Below are positions 1 to 6,883 of a stretch of DNA of 9,057 bases, one piece after another (the first letter of the stretch is position 1; every line of letters starts with the position of its first letter). The notes beneath the pieces were generated by a model. That model had not been told where the DNA came from. It made no database searches and was given only the letters and a program-made list of their open reading frames with translations. Source of the DNA: Candidatus Kerfeldbacteria bacterium RIFOXYC2_FULL_38_9 (GTDB lineage Bacteria; Patescibacteriota; Patescibacteriia; UBA9570; XYC2-FULL-38-9); NCBI GenBank assembly GCA_001818355.1, contig MHKJ01000025.1:3039-12095 (forward strand), in the 5' to 3' direction. The translations under genes and the position numbers were made by a program.

Positions 1-1913
1 CAATTTTCACCAATAATACCGGTCGTATTGCCGGTGGCGCCATAGCCACTATGGCTAGCGATGCCAATAAATTTGTTTTCTTGCAAAACGTGGTTATGCA
101 TCAAAATTCCGGTTCTCTAGGGGGAGCAATTGCGCTTTTACCTTCTTATACTTATGCCATTTCTATGAATGGTTATGAAGGTGCCATTGTGCCTAACAAA
201 GTGGAGATCGATAATTCTTCTTTTTATGATAATTCAGCCGATATTAGCGGCGGCGCTGTTTATTCCATGAATGGCGAAGTTAATCTTTTAAATTCTACTT
301 TAGCGAATAATACCGCTCCTAATGGCGGCGCCGTTACTTCTTCTCCTTCCAGTGAGGATTTATTTAATTTGCTTTATCAACGGGTAGAACAGATTGATTA
401 TGTTTCAGACAATTCTCATCTACCGCCACCGGTTTTACAGGCCTTACAAGAATTGGAAGATCAGGTTAAGGCTACCTTAAATACCAATTTGGCTTTACTA
501 CAAGAGTCGTTATCCGATATGTACTCGATGGTGAACGGCAAATATATTACTGTCACCGCCAATACGGCTTTAAATAACGGCGGTGGATTTTACGTTTTGG
601 CAGACGCGGATCAACAAGATCATGCTAATGTTAGTTTGTTGGCTTCTATAGTGATGGACAATATAGACCTTGCAGATTCTTATACCTATACCTATCCTGA
701 TGAAACAGAACCTACGCAACTTGATTTTGCCTATACTCCTAATTGTCGGGGTACAGTAAACTCCGATGGTTACAATGTGTTTGGACAATTGCAAGAATGT
801 GATTTTCAAAATTTAGAAAATGATCAAATTGATGTTAACAACGCTCAATTTAATGAAGCCTTAACCATTCTTGAAGGAGGTGTGGTTTATCCTTTAAAAA
901 AAGAGAGCATAGCCATCAATGTAGTTCCCGGTTTAGAAAAAACAATAACAACGGATCAGTTGGGCAATTCTCGTTTAGGAGCGGCTGACGCCGGCGCTTG
1001 GGAATATCAAGATACAGTTGCGCCTGTTATTACTTTAAATGGTGATGATCAAATAAAATTAGCTGTTGGCGAAGTTTATGCAGAGCCAGGAGCAACAGCC
1101 TTAGATGATATTGATGGTGAGGTGCCGGTAATTATAGCGGGGGATACAGTTGATGTTGCTAAAGCTGGAAATTATTTGTTGACTTATACGGCAGAAGATC
1201 TTAGTGGCAATCAAGTTGCTGTTTATCGCACTGTGGAAGTATTGGCAGATACAGTGGTTGTACCAGTAGTTGTTCCTGTTGATAACACCAACACCACTGT
1301 CGAAAACAACAATACCAACACTAACGACAATCAACAAAATAATAATACTAATCCAGCAGACGAGGTTGTTGCCGATGATACCACCGATAATCAGAATAAT
1401 ACTAAAGAGGAAGACAACAATATTGATACCAATAACGACCAGCCGGTAACAGATCAAAATAATTCTATCATTTATACTAATATTATTGCTATTAAGTCTG
1501 CTAAAAAGAATCAAGTAAAACTTATTTTTAGCAATGGTGAGCAAAAATTTTATAAAGTTTTTTCTGGCAAAACCAAGAAAAAAACAGCGGTCGTTAAACT
1601 TAATGATCAGGGTTTATATGTGGTGTCCGAGGCTTTTGGCAGAAAAATGGCTTTGCTCAAAATCAGCAAGGACAATAATGTTAAAAAATTAAAAGTAAAG
1701 AAAATTTCTAGCAAACGACAAAGGGGAAAGAATTTCTTAAAAATTGTTACTCATCAAAAGAAAAAGTACGCTTTGCTGGTGGCGCAAAAAAAAGGTCAAC
1801 AAAACAGTTTTGTCCTGGTTAAATTATTACCAACAAAAGAAAAATTTGGCAAAAAAAAGCAGTTATTTTCGCAAAAAAAACAACTCAAAATCTCCACCTT
1901 TTTCCAAAAATAA
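1..1913 (+). CDS. Surface protein with beta-helix, DUF5011 Ig-like domain and basic C-terminus (5' end outside window)
   Basis: The frame is open from base 3 to the TAA at 1911-1913, and the repeat pattern is already present upstream of the first ATG (base 51), so the true start lies before the window. Bases 12-590 encode rungs of the N-x-A/G-x-x-GGA-I/V type, typical of right-handed parallel beta-helix (polymorphic outer membrane/choice-of-anchor Q-like) proteins. Bases about 747-1010 carry a CRG...SDGYN...C segment and end in DQLGNSRLGAADAGAWEY, which resembles the end of choice-of-anchor Q domains. Bases about 1011-1245 encode a DUF5011-like Ig fold (APVITLNG, EPGATALDDIDG, YTAEDLSGN). An Asn/Thr/Asp linker (about 1281-1470) leads to a 144-residue C-terminus that is about one quarter lysine. 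Export and a surface role (adhesion or attachment) are inferred; the signal peptide would lie outside the window. No catalytic motif is visible. Confidence 0.85.
   Translation, partial: IFTNNTGRIAGGAIATMASDANKFVFLQNVVMHQNSGSLGGAIALLPSYTYAISMNGYEGAIVPNKVEIDNSSFYDNSADISGGAVYSMNGEVNLLNSTLANNTAPNGGAVTSSPSSEDLFNLLYQRVEQIDYVSDNSHLPPPVLQALQELEDQVKATLNTNLALLQESLSDMYSMVNGKYITVTANTALNNGGGFYVLADADQQDHANVSLLASIVMDNIDLADSYTYTYPDETEPTQLDFAYTPNCRGTVNSDGYNVFGQLQECDFQNLENDQIDVNNAQFNEALTILEGGVVYPLKKESIAINVVPGLEKTITTDQLGNSRLGAADAGAWEYQDTVAPVITLNGDDQIKLAVGEVYAEPGATALDDIDGEVPVIIAGDTVDVAKAGNYLLTYTAEDLSGNQVAVYRTVEVLADTVVVPVVVPVDNTNTTVENNNTNTNDNQQNNNTNPADEVVADDTTDNQNNTKEEDNNIDTNNDQPVTDQNNSIIYTNIIAIKSAKKNQVKLIFSNGEQKFYKVFSGKTKKKTAVVKLNDQGLYVVSEAFGRKMALLKISKDNNVKKLKVKKISSKRQRGKNFLKIVTHQKKKYALLVAQKKGQQNSFVLVKLLPTKEKFGKKKQLFSQKKQLKISTFFQK
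12..590 (+). repeat. Beta-helix rung repeats within the surface protein
   Basis: Five degenerate copies of an Asn-x-x-x-x-Gly-Gly-type motif begin near bases 12, 105, 231, 309 and 561 (NNTGRIAGGAI, NSGSLGGAI, NSADISGGAV, NNTAPNGGAV, NTALNNGGGF). The irregular spacing fits loops of different length between rungs. The similarity is at protein level; the DNA copies have diverged, so recent duplication is unlikely. Confidence 0.7.
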
Positions 1914-1942
1914 AAATCATTGTGTTGTGAGCATATTTTTGG
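1904..1942. repeat. 9-bp perfect inverted repeat over the stop codon and the gltX -35 region
   Basis: CCAAAAATA (1904-1912) pairs exactly with TATTTTTGG (1934-1942) across a 21-nt loop. The left arm covers the surface-protein stop codon, and the right arm overlaps the putative -35 of gltX. No T-run follows it, so it is a poor intrinsic terminator. It could be a weak 3'-end hairpin, a protein-binding site, or chance in AT-rich DNA. Confidence 0.35.
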
Positions 1943-1966
1943 TAAAAAGAAAATTTGTGGTATAAT
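1939..1966 (+). promoter_or_regulatory. Sigma70-type extended -10 promoter of gltX, leaderless
   Basis: A consensus -10 TATAAT lies at 1961-1966, preceded by TGG at 1958-1960, giving the extended form TGnTATAAT. A weak -35, TTGGTA (1939-1944, 4 of 6 matches), sits 16 nt upstream. Transcription would start about 7 nt after the -10, at or next to the ATG at 1973. The mRNA should therefore have essentially no 5' leader, and there is no Shine-Dalgarno sequence. Confidence 0.7.
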
Positions 1967-1972
1967 CATAAA

Positions 1973-3463
1973 ATGATAACTATCAGAACACGTTTTGCCC
2001 CTTCTCCCACGGGGAATTTGCACATCGGCGGCGCGCGATCGGCTTTATTTGCTTATCTATGGGCTAAAAAGAACCATGGTCAGTTTATTTTACGAGTAGA
2101 AGATACAGACCGCGCTCGGGAAAAAGTGGGTGCTTTGGAAAACCAGATGGAGGGCTTAAAATGGCTGGGCATTAACTGGGACGAAGGTCCAAAAAAAGGA
2201 GGGGAATACGGTCCGTATGTGCAAAGCGAACGTTTTGATATTTACCAAAAATATGCCGCTCAGTTATTGGCAGAAGATAAAGTTTATCGTTGTTTTTGTA
2301 CTCCGGAACGTTTAGCGCAAATGCGTCAAAAACAGCAAGAAAATAAACAAGCCCCGCGTTATGATCGTGTTTGTCGGCATTTGTCTGATGACGAAATAGA
2401 GAAAAAAATTCAAACCAACACGCCTTATGTGTTAAGATTAAAAGTACCGGAACAAGGCACTGTTGAAGTTTATGACGCCATCAGAGGAGCGATAACATTT
2501 AATTGTCAAGATATTGACGATCAAGTTTTGGTTAAATCCGACGGTTTTCCTACTTACCATTTGGCCAATGTCGTAGACGATCATTTAATGAAAATCACCC
2601 ACGTAATTCGCGGTGAAGAATGGTTGCCGTCCACACCCAAACATGTTTTGTTGTATCAGGCTTTGGGTTTTTCGGCGCCGCAATTTGTACATTTATCTAT
2701 TTTTTTAGCAAAAGCCGGCGGTAAAATGAGTAAAAGACACGGAGAAACTTCTTTATTGGCTTTTCGTGATAAAGGTTATTTATCCGAAGCGATTGTCAAT
2801 TTTATTGCTTTACTGGGTTGGAATCCAAAAACAGAGCAAGAATATTTTACTAAAGAGGAGTTGATTGAACAATTTGAAATTAGTAAATTAAATACAGCCA
2901 ATCCTGTTTTTGAAACCGAAAAACTCGACTGGATGAATCAACACTACTTGAAAAAATTAAGCAGTGGGGAAATGTTTACCAAAATGAAAGAAATGATTTC
3001 ATTAAATAGCGATGTTGCTTTGTATAAATTATTTGCAGAATGGTTTAGCGGCTTGAGCGTCAAACATCAAGAATCAATTTGGCATAATTTAAAAGAACGG
3101 TCAAAAACTTTAGAGGAAGTGGCTGTTAATACCATGAATTATGTGAATAAAGAAATTGTTTATCAACCGCAAGAGTTAATTTGGAAAAAATCAGACCAAA
3201 AAACCACCATAAAAATTTTAGAAAATTTAATAGAAAAAATTAAAGAATTCGCCAAAGAAGATTTTTTAGTGGCTAATTTAGAACCGCAAATTTTAGCTTG
3301 GATAAAAACTACTGAGTGGGGGAATGGCGATGTGCTCTGGCCCATGCGCTTTGCTTTAAGTGGCGAAAAAAAATCTCCCTCACCATTTGAATTGGCGGAA
3401 ATTTTAGGTCCAGCAGAAACTATTAACAGATTAACTAAAGCTAAAGAATCTTTAAACGCATGA
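1973..3463 (+). CDS. gltX: Glutamyl-tRNA synthetase
   Basis: This class I aminoacyl-tRNA synthetase (496 aa) charges tRNA with glutamate using ATP in the cytoplasm. It begins RFAPSPTGNLHIGGARSA, with the HIGH-type signature HIGG at residues 17-20, followed by RVEDTDRAR. The KMSKR loop is intact at 251-255. A zinc-site pattern like that of E. coli GluRS is present (C107-F-C109, then C134-R-H136). The length is normal for bacterial GluRS. I chose the ATG at 1973. An in-frame TTG at 1955 would add six residues, but it lies upstream of and partly inside the -10 region (TGG-TATAAT at 1958-1966), so it would not be in the mRNA. Whether the enzyme is discriminating, or also charges tRNA-Gln for GatCAB amidation, cannot be told from this window. 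Its stop overlaps the next gene's ATG. Confidence 0.97.
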   Translation: MITIRTRFAPSPTGNLHIGGARSALFAYLWAKKNHGQFILRVEDTDRAREKVGALENQMEGLKWLGINWDEGPKKGGEYGPYVQSERFDIYQKYAAQLLAEDKVYRCFCTPERLAQMRQKQQENKQAPRYDRVCRHLSDDEIEKKIQTNTPYVLRLKVPEQGTVEVYDAIRGAITFNCQDIDDQVLVKSDGFPTYHLANVVDDHLMKITHVIRGEEWLPSTPKHVLLYQALGFSAPQFVHLSIFLAKAGGKMSKRHGETSLLAFRDKGYLSEAIVNFIALLGWNPKTEQEYFTKEELIEQFEISKLNTANPVFETEKLDWMNQHYLKKLSSGEMFTKMKEMISLNSDVALYKLFAEWFSGLSVKHQESIWHNLKERSKTLEEVAVNTMNYVNKEIVYQPQELIWKKSDQKTTIKILENLIEKIKEFAKEDFLVANLEPQILAWIKTTEWGNGDVLWPMRFALSGEKKSPSPFELAEILGPAETINRLTKAKESLNA

Positions 3464-4809
3464 GAATTAAAAAATATTTGAAAAATTTTAGTTATTTAGT
3501 CGTTATTTTTTCTTTAAGTTGTTTTTTTATGCCAACCTTGGCAACAGGCAACACCACTGATGATATTGTAGATCAAAAAATTTCTGAAACTTCCAAAACT
3601 GATGAAGAGATAGCTAATTTACAAGAAACAATTAAACAAAAAGGAGCGGAAATTGAAAAAATTCAACAACGATTGCACGCTTATCAACAGCAAATAGACG
3701 ATAAACAAACGCAAGCGCTGAATTTAGAAAACCAAATATCTACTTTGGATAGTAAAATTTCCAGCACTTCTTTGGCTATTGAGAAAACTAAAACTGAGCT
3801 GGAAGTTACTCAATCACAGATAGAAGTTTTACATAAACAAATCGCCAGTACGCAAGAAGACATTACTAATAACAAAAATTCTTTAGTTAAATTGATCAGA
3901 GAATTGCACCAAGGAGACCTGCAAAGTCCTATTGAGTTGGTTTTTTCCCATAATACTTTATCTGATTTTTATACTTATGCGGAATATACCAATAAATTAC
4001 AAAAAAATGTTAACCAAAATGTTCAGGAATTGCAGAAGATACAGGAAGATTTGCAAAATAAGCGCACTGAATTAAAAGATCAAAAAGCCCAAGCGGCTTT
4101 GCGTCAGACAGATTTAGAAACCCAACAAGAAGAGATGGTAGGGGAGCAGGATTACAAAAATGATTTACTGGATCAAACTCAAGGCGATGCGGAAAAATTT
4201 ACAGCGCTTTATGAAAAAGCCCGTCAAGACGAACTGCAGGCTGAAGCTGAGGCTAATCAATTAACCAAAGAAGCGCAATCACGCATCAATAAGTTAAAAC
4301 AGGACATTCAAGATAAATTGCAGGACGAAGAAAATACGGATGACTTATCCGCAGAAGAACAAGATATTTTAGAAAATTTTGATGGTACCGTTCATTTGCA
4401 ATGGCCAATTAGTTCTAGAACCATTACTTGTGGTTTTCATTGTGCCGGTTATCCTTTTTCCGGAGCATTGGGTTCTCATTCCGCTATTGATATTGCCACT
4501 CCGCAAGGAACGCCTATTTTGGCTGCAGATTCCGGTTATGTTACCAGAGTAGTGTTTGATCCCAATAGTAGTAGTACCTATGGTTTTATTGTGATTTTAC
4601 ATGGGGATAACATAACTTCCACTACCTATGGTCATATTAGCGGAGCTAATGTCAGTGCTAATCAATATGTTAAAAAAGGAGATTTGATCGGCTGGACTGG
4701 TGCCACGCCAGGCACTCCTGGAGCAGGTCCTTTTACTACGGGTCCTCATTTGCATTTTGATGTTAGAAAAGATGGTTTTCCTGTTAATCCCTTAGATTAT
4801 CTGCCTTAG
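3460..4809 (+). CDS. Exported coiled-coil M23 (LytM) peptidoglycan endopeptidase, PcsB/EnvC-like
   Basis: This 449-aa protein has a basic start, a hydrophobic core (residues about 11-28) and a likely signal-peptidase site after A28. Residues about 45-300 form a long coiled coil with a central turn (SPIELVFSHNTLSDFYTYAEY, near 156-176), as in PcsB/EnvC-type hydrolases. The C-terminal LytM domain (about 312-449) keeps the zinc and catalytic residues: H340 and D344 (HSAID), H392 (YGH) and H430/H432 (HLH). It should therefore be an active metallopeptidase that cuts peptidoglycan cross-links, unlike degenerate EnvC-type activators. Two nearby cysteines (C324, C328; CGFHC) could form a disulfide or bind metal. 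The ATG overlaps the gltX stop (ATGA) with no Shine-Dalgarno sequence, which suggests translational coupling. A role in daughter-cell separation or wall remodelling is inferred; FtsQ is encoded next door on the other strand. Confidence 0.93.
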   Translation: MRIKKYLKNFSYLVVIFSLSCFFMPTLATGNTTDDIVDQKISETSKTDEEIANLQETIKQKGAEIEKIQQRLHAYQQQIDDKQTQALNLENQISTLDSKISSTSLAIEKTKTELEVTQSQIEVLHKQIASTQEDITNNKNSLVKLIRELHQGDLQSPIELVFSHNTLSDFYTYAEYTNKLQKNVNQNVQELQKIQEDLQNKRTELKDQKAQAALRQTDLETQQEEMVGEQDYKNDLLDQTQGDAEKFTALYEKARQDELQAEAEANQLTKEAQSRINKLKQDIQDKLQDEENTDDLSAEEQDILENFDGTVHLQWPISSRTITCGFHCAGYPFSGALGSHSAIDIATPQGTPILAADSGYVTRVVFDPNSSSTYGFIVILHGDNITSTTYGHISGANVSANQYVKKGDLIGWTGATPGTPGAGPFTTGPHLHFDVRKDGFPVNPLDYLP

Positions 4810-4844
4810 TTTTAGTTCTTTGTTTAGTGGGGAATAACAAGACA

Positions 4845-4885
4845 ATGCGTCGCACAAGGTATGTTTTACGACGCATAGTTTTGTT
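4845..4885. terminator. Probable bidirectional intrinsic terminator between convergent genes
   Basis: ATGCGTCG (4845-4852) pairs perfectly with CGACGCAT (4869-4876) around a 16-nt loop. It is followed on the + strand by a T-rich run (AGTTTTGTTCTTT). Read on the minus strand, the stem is followed by TGTCTTGTTATT. The position, 36 nt after the M23 gene stop and 12 nt after the ftsQ stop, suits termination of both convergent transcripts. The rather long loop and interrupted T-tracts lower certainty. Confidence 0.6.
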
Positions 4886-4887
4886 CT

Positions 4888-6078
4888 TTATTTAAAATAA
4901 GCTCGATCTGGTATTCTCACATCTATATAATCAATACTTTTTGGATCGCTTATTTTTTCCGCTAAGATCGTTTTTAGATTTTGTAATTGTAAAGATAAAT
5001 CTTGCAAGGTGTCTAAATAAACCTCAAAGCCGCCATTTTCTTCAACTACTTGCAAATGAATTTCGTGTGCCACTTTGACAAAATTACATTCAATAGGCAC
5101 GTAAACTTTAGCCCATTCTGTACGATCATATTCTGTTTGTTTGGCGTTGGTGTCAATATTAGTATTTTCGTTAGTATTAACATTAGCATTGTTTTTGTTT
5201 TGACTGTTTTGAAACTCTTCCTTTTTTAAATTATCCAAAGCCTCTAAACTTTCATCAATGGTAATCAGGCCATTTTGAAATTTTTCTTGGATTTCTCTTT
5301 GTTTGGCTTTATATTCTTCGGAATTGGTTTCACTGGCCGCTTTTTCAAATATTTTTTCAGCTACATATTGACGCTCGCTACATCCAACCAGCGGAAAAAT
5401 AAAATGATCTATCTTTAAAGATGTGGCTCCAGAAAACTCTTTTTGTATTTGTAAAAGATATTCTAAATATTTAGGAGAGATGATTTGCCAGCCTATTTCA
5501 AATTTATCGCGATTCTTATCAATAATAACCGGGAAAGCGGTGTTAGCTTCATTTTTATTGTTTAAACTTTGAGTTACCACCCCGTCACGATCTACGGTAT
5601 AAACCTTTTCTTCTGCTTTGGCAGTAATCCAAGTGACACTCGGAATTCTTTCTTTAATAGTAATGCTAATAATATTGGGAAAAATTTTTTTTACATTCAC
5701 CTCTTCAAAAGCAATGGTATGGCTTAAATAATTTTTTAAAAAAGCCTGTAAAGAAATGGTTTTCATTGTCCAGAAAGTATCCCGTTTGATAAAACCTAAA
5801 AATTTACTACTTTCAAATTCCTGTACGCTATTGATTATTTGTTGCTGGTCGATAAACTGTAAAGGAGCAACTTCAATCTGACTCAAATCGAAGTGTTTGG
5901 TGCCAAAACCAAAATACCAAATGGCGCAACCCAGCATCAAAAGCAAGCCACCATAAGCCCAGCCATCTTTTTTCAACCAGCGCCAAAAACTCCCCGGTAC
6001 GGGCTGAAGAGGAGCTTTGAGGTCATTTTGAGAACGCCTAAAACGAGAAAAATGGTTGGCGGATTGAAATTCTTTCAT
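4888..6078 (-). CDS. ftsQ: Cell division protein FtsQ/DivIB-like, with an insertion in the beta domain
   Basis: This is a single-pass membrane protein of 396 aa with a basic cytoplasmic tail (1-38) and a transmembrane helix (about 40-58). A POTRA-like domain follows (about 62-148: HFDLSQIEV ... V-x-V-x-K-x-FPN-x-I-x-I-x-I-x-ERIP). The beta domain then begins (VYTVDRDGVV, 159-168). FtsQ links early and late divisome proteins (FtsB/FtsL in studied bacteria). The beta domain is interrupted at about 230-335 by a helical, Asn-rich stretch (NANVNTNENTNIDTN) and resumes at about 336-396, ending in a typical DVRIPDRAYFK. I chose ATG 6078 because it lies just after the predicted promoter; longer starts up to 6141 would run through the -10 and into the divergent gene. 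It is encoded alone here, not in the usual mur-fts cluster. It is divergent from the hydrolase operon. Confidence 0.9.
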   Translation of the reverse strand: MKEFQSANHFSRFRRSQNDLKAPLQPVPGSFWRWLKKDGWAYGGLLLMLGCAIWYFGFGTKHFDLSQIEVAPLQFIDQQQIINSVQEFESSKFLGFIKRDTFWTMKTISLQAFLKNYLSHTIAFEEVNVKKIFPNIISITIKERIPSVTWITAKAEEKVYTVDRDGVVTQSLNNKNEANTAFPVIIDKNRDKFEIGWQIISPKYLEYLLQIQKEFSGATSLKIDHFIFPLVGCSERQYVAEKIFEKAASETNSEEYKAKQREIQEKFQNGLITIDESLEALDNLKKEEFQNSQNKNNANVNTNENTNIDTNAKQTEYDRTEWAKVYVPIECNFVKVAHEIHLQVVEENGGFEVYLDTLQDLSLQLQNLKTILAEKISDPKSIDYIDVRIPDRAYFK

Positions 6079-6092
6079 AAGTTTAGTATAAT
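6064..6092 (+). promoter_or_regulatory. Sigma70-type promoter of the hydrolase operon, leaderless
   Basis: TTGAAA (6064-6069), a 17-nt spacer and TATAAT (6087-6092) form a near-consensus promoter. The -35 lies inside the ftsQ coding sequence. The ATG at 6101 begins 8 nt after the -10, so the predicted start of transcription coincides with the start codon and no Shine-Dalgarno sequence is possible. Confidence 0.75.
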
Positions 6093-6096
6093 TATA
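6087..6096. promoter_or_regulatory. 10-bp palindrome carrying -10 boxes for both strands
   Basis: TATAATTATA is its own reverse complement. The + strand TATAAT (6087-6092) and the minus strand TATAAT (6096-6091) overlap by two bases, so RNA polymerase bound for one direction would block the other. It lies in the 22-nt gap between the ftsQ and hydrolase start codons. Confidence 0.7.
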
Positions 6097-6118
6097 GCAA
6101 ATGCTTGGAAAAAGAAAA
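6091..6118 (-). promoter_or_regulatory. Extended -10 promoter of ftsQ
   Basis: Read on the minus strand, TGCTATAAT (6099-6091) is a full extended -10. A weak -35 candidate, TTTTCT (6118-6113, 3 of 6 matches), is 16 nt upstream, inside the hydrolase coding sequence. The ftsQ ATG (6078) begins 13 nt beyond the -10, so the leader would be only about 5-6 nt, too short for a Shine-Dalgarno interaction. Confidence 0.65.
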
Positions 6119-6883
6119 CAGCTGACAATTTTAGAAAACAAAATTTCTTACCTGGAATATGGTGATGCCAATTTACCGTCTTTAATTTTTTTGCACGGTT
6201 GGGGCGGCGAGGCTCTTTCTTTTCAACCCTTGTTTCAGGAATTGGCTAATAAGGGGCTAAGAGCTCATTTTTTGGCTTTAGATTTACCAGGCTTTGGACA
6301 ATCTCCTCCCCCAAAACGAGCTTATGCTTTGGCTGATTATGTATTATGCGTCGTAAAATATTTAGAAGTTTTAAAATTAACTAAGGTAAATTTAATCAGT
6401 CATTCTTTTGGTGGACGTTTAGCTATTAAACTTTTGGTTAATTATCCAAATTTAATTAACAAAAATATTTTTATTGCTCCGGCAGGTATTTATCATAAAA
6501 GACTAAAAGTTACCATAACTAAATTTTTTGCCCATTTAATCAAAAAAGTTTTTCAGTTCCCTACGCTGAAGGCCGCCTTTCCCTTAATGAGAAACCTGGG
6601 TTATGGGCTGATTGGTGAACATGATTATTTAGAAGCCTCAGGCATTATGGCGGAAACTTTTCAAAAAATTATTGCGGAAGATTTAAAATTGGAAATTCCA
6701 AAAATTACCGCTCCTTCCCTTATTTTTTGGGGAGAGCGTGATCGTTATGTTCCTTTGGCAGACGGTTTTTATATTCAACAAAGTATAAAAAATTCTCAAA
6801 TTTTTACTTTTGCCCAAGGTAAACACAACATTCATAAAACTTATGCTGTCCAAATCAGCCAAAAAATTAACTCCTTTTTATGA
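6101..6883 (+). CDS. Alpha/beta-fold hydrolase
   Basis: This 260-aa serine hydrolase of the alpha/beta fold has an oxyanion-hole motif HGWGG (32-36) and a nucleophile elbow S-H-S-F-G-G with Ser102 (the usual first Gly is Ser). The acid is probably Asp214 (WGERDRYVP), and the base is probably His242 (GKHNIH). Residues about 130-190 form a lid-like insertion (basic, KRLKVTITKFFAHLIKK). There is no signal peptide, so it should act in the cytoplasm, perhaps at the membrane face. The substrate cannot be read from sequence; the family includes esterases, lipases and C-C hydrolases. It is the first gene of an operon, with a predicted leaderless start at ATG 6101, and its TGA overlaps the Mur ligase start. 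Linkage to envelope genes suggests an ester or thioester step in envelope metabolism, but this is inference. Confidence 0.9.
   Translation: MLGKRKQLTILENKISYLEYGDANLPSLIFLHGWGGEALSFQPLFQELANKGLRAHFLALDLPGFGQSPPPKRAYALADYVLCVVKYLEVLKLTKVNLISHSFGGRLAIKLLVNYPNLINKNIFIAPAGIYHKRLKVTITKFFAHLIKKVFQFPTLKAAFPLMRNLGYGLIGEHDYLEASGIMAETFQKIIAEDLKLEIPKITAPSLIFWGERDRYVPLADGFYIQQSIKNSQIFTFAQGKHNIHKTYAVQISQKINSFL

Noticed and set aside
1101..1544. 147-aa open frame on the minus strand opposite the surface protein
   Set aside because: It is the complement of the low-complexity Asn/Thr region, gives an Ile/Val-rich string with no recognisable domain, and competes with a well-supported gene.
1744..1965. 73-aa + strand frame overlapping the surface protein end
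   Set aside because: It is a shifted reading of the lysine-rich A-runs and lacks a start signal; kept only as a possible slippage product in the findings.
3517..3525. Possible lipoprotein site in the M23 protein (Cys21)
   Set aside because: The residue at -3 is Ser rather than Leu/Val/Ile, and the Cys is followed by more hydrophobic residues. A standard signal peptide cleaved after A28 fits better.
5893..6165. 90-aa + strand frame across the ftsQ 5' end and the divergent promoter
   Set aside because: It runs through the shared -10 region and overlaps two well-supported genes, with no recognisable domain.
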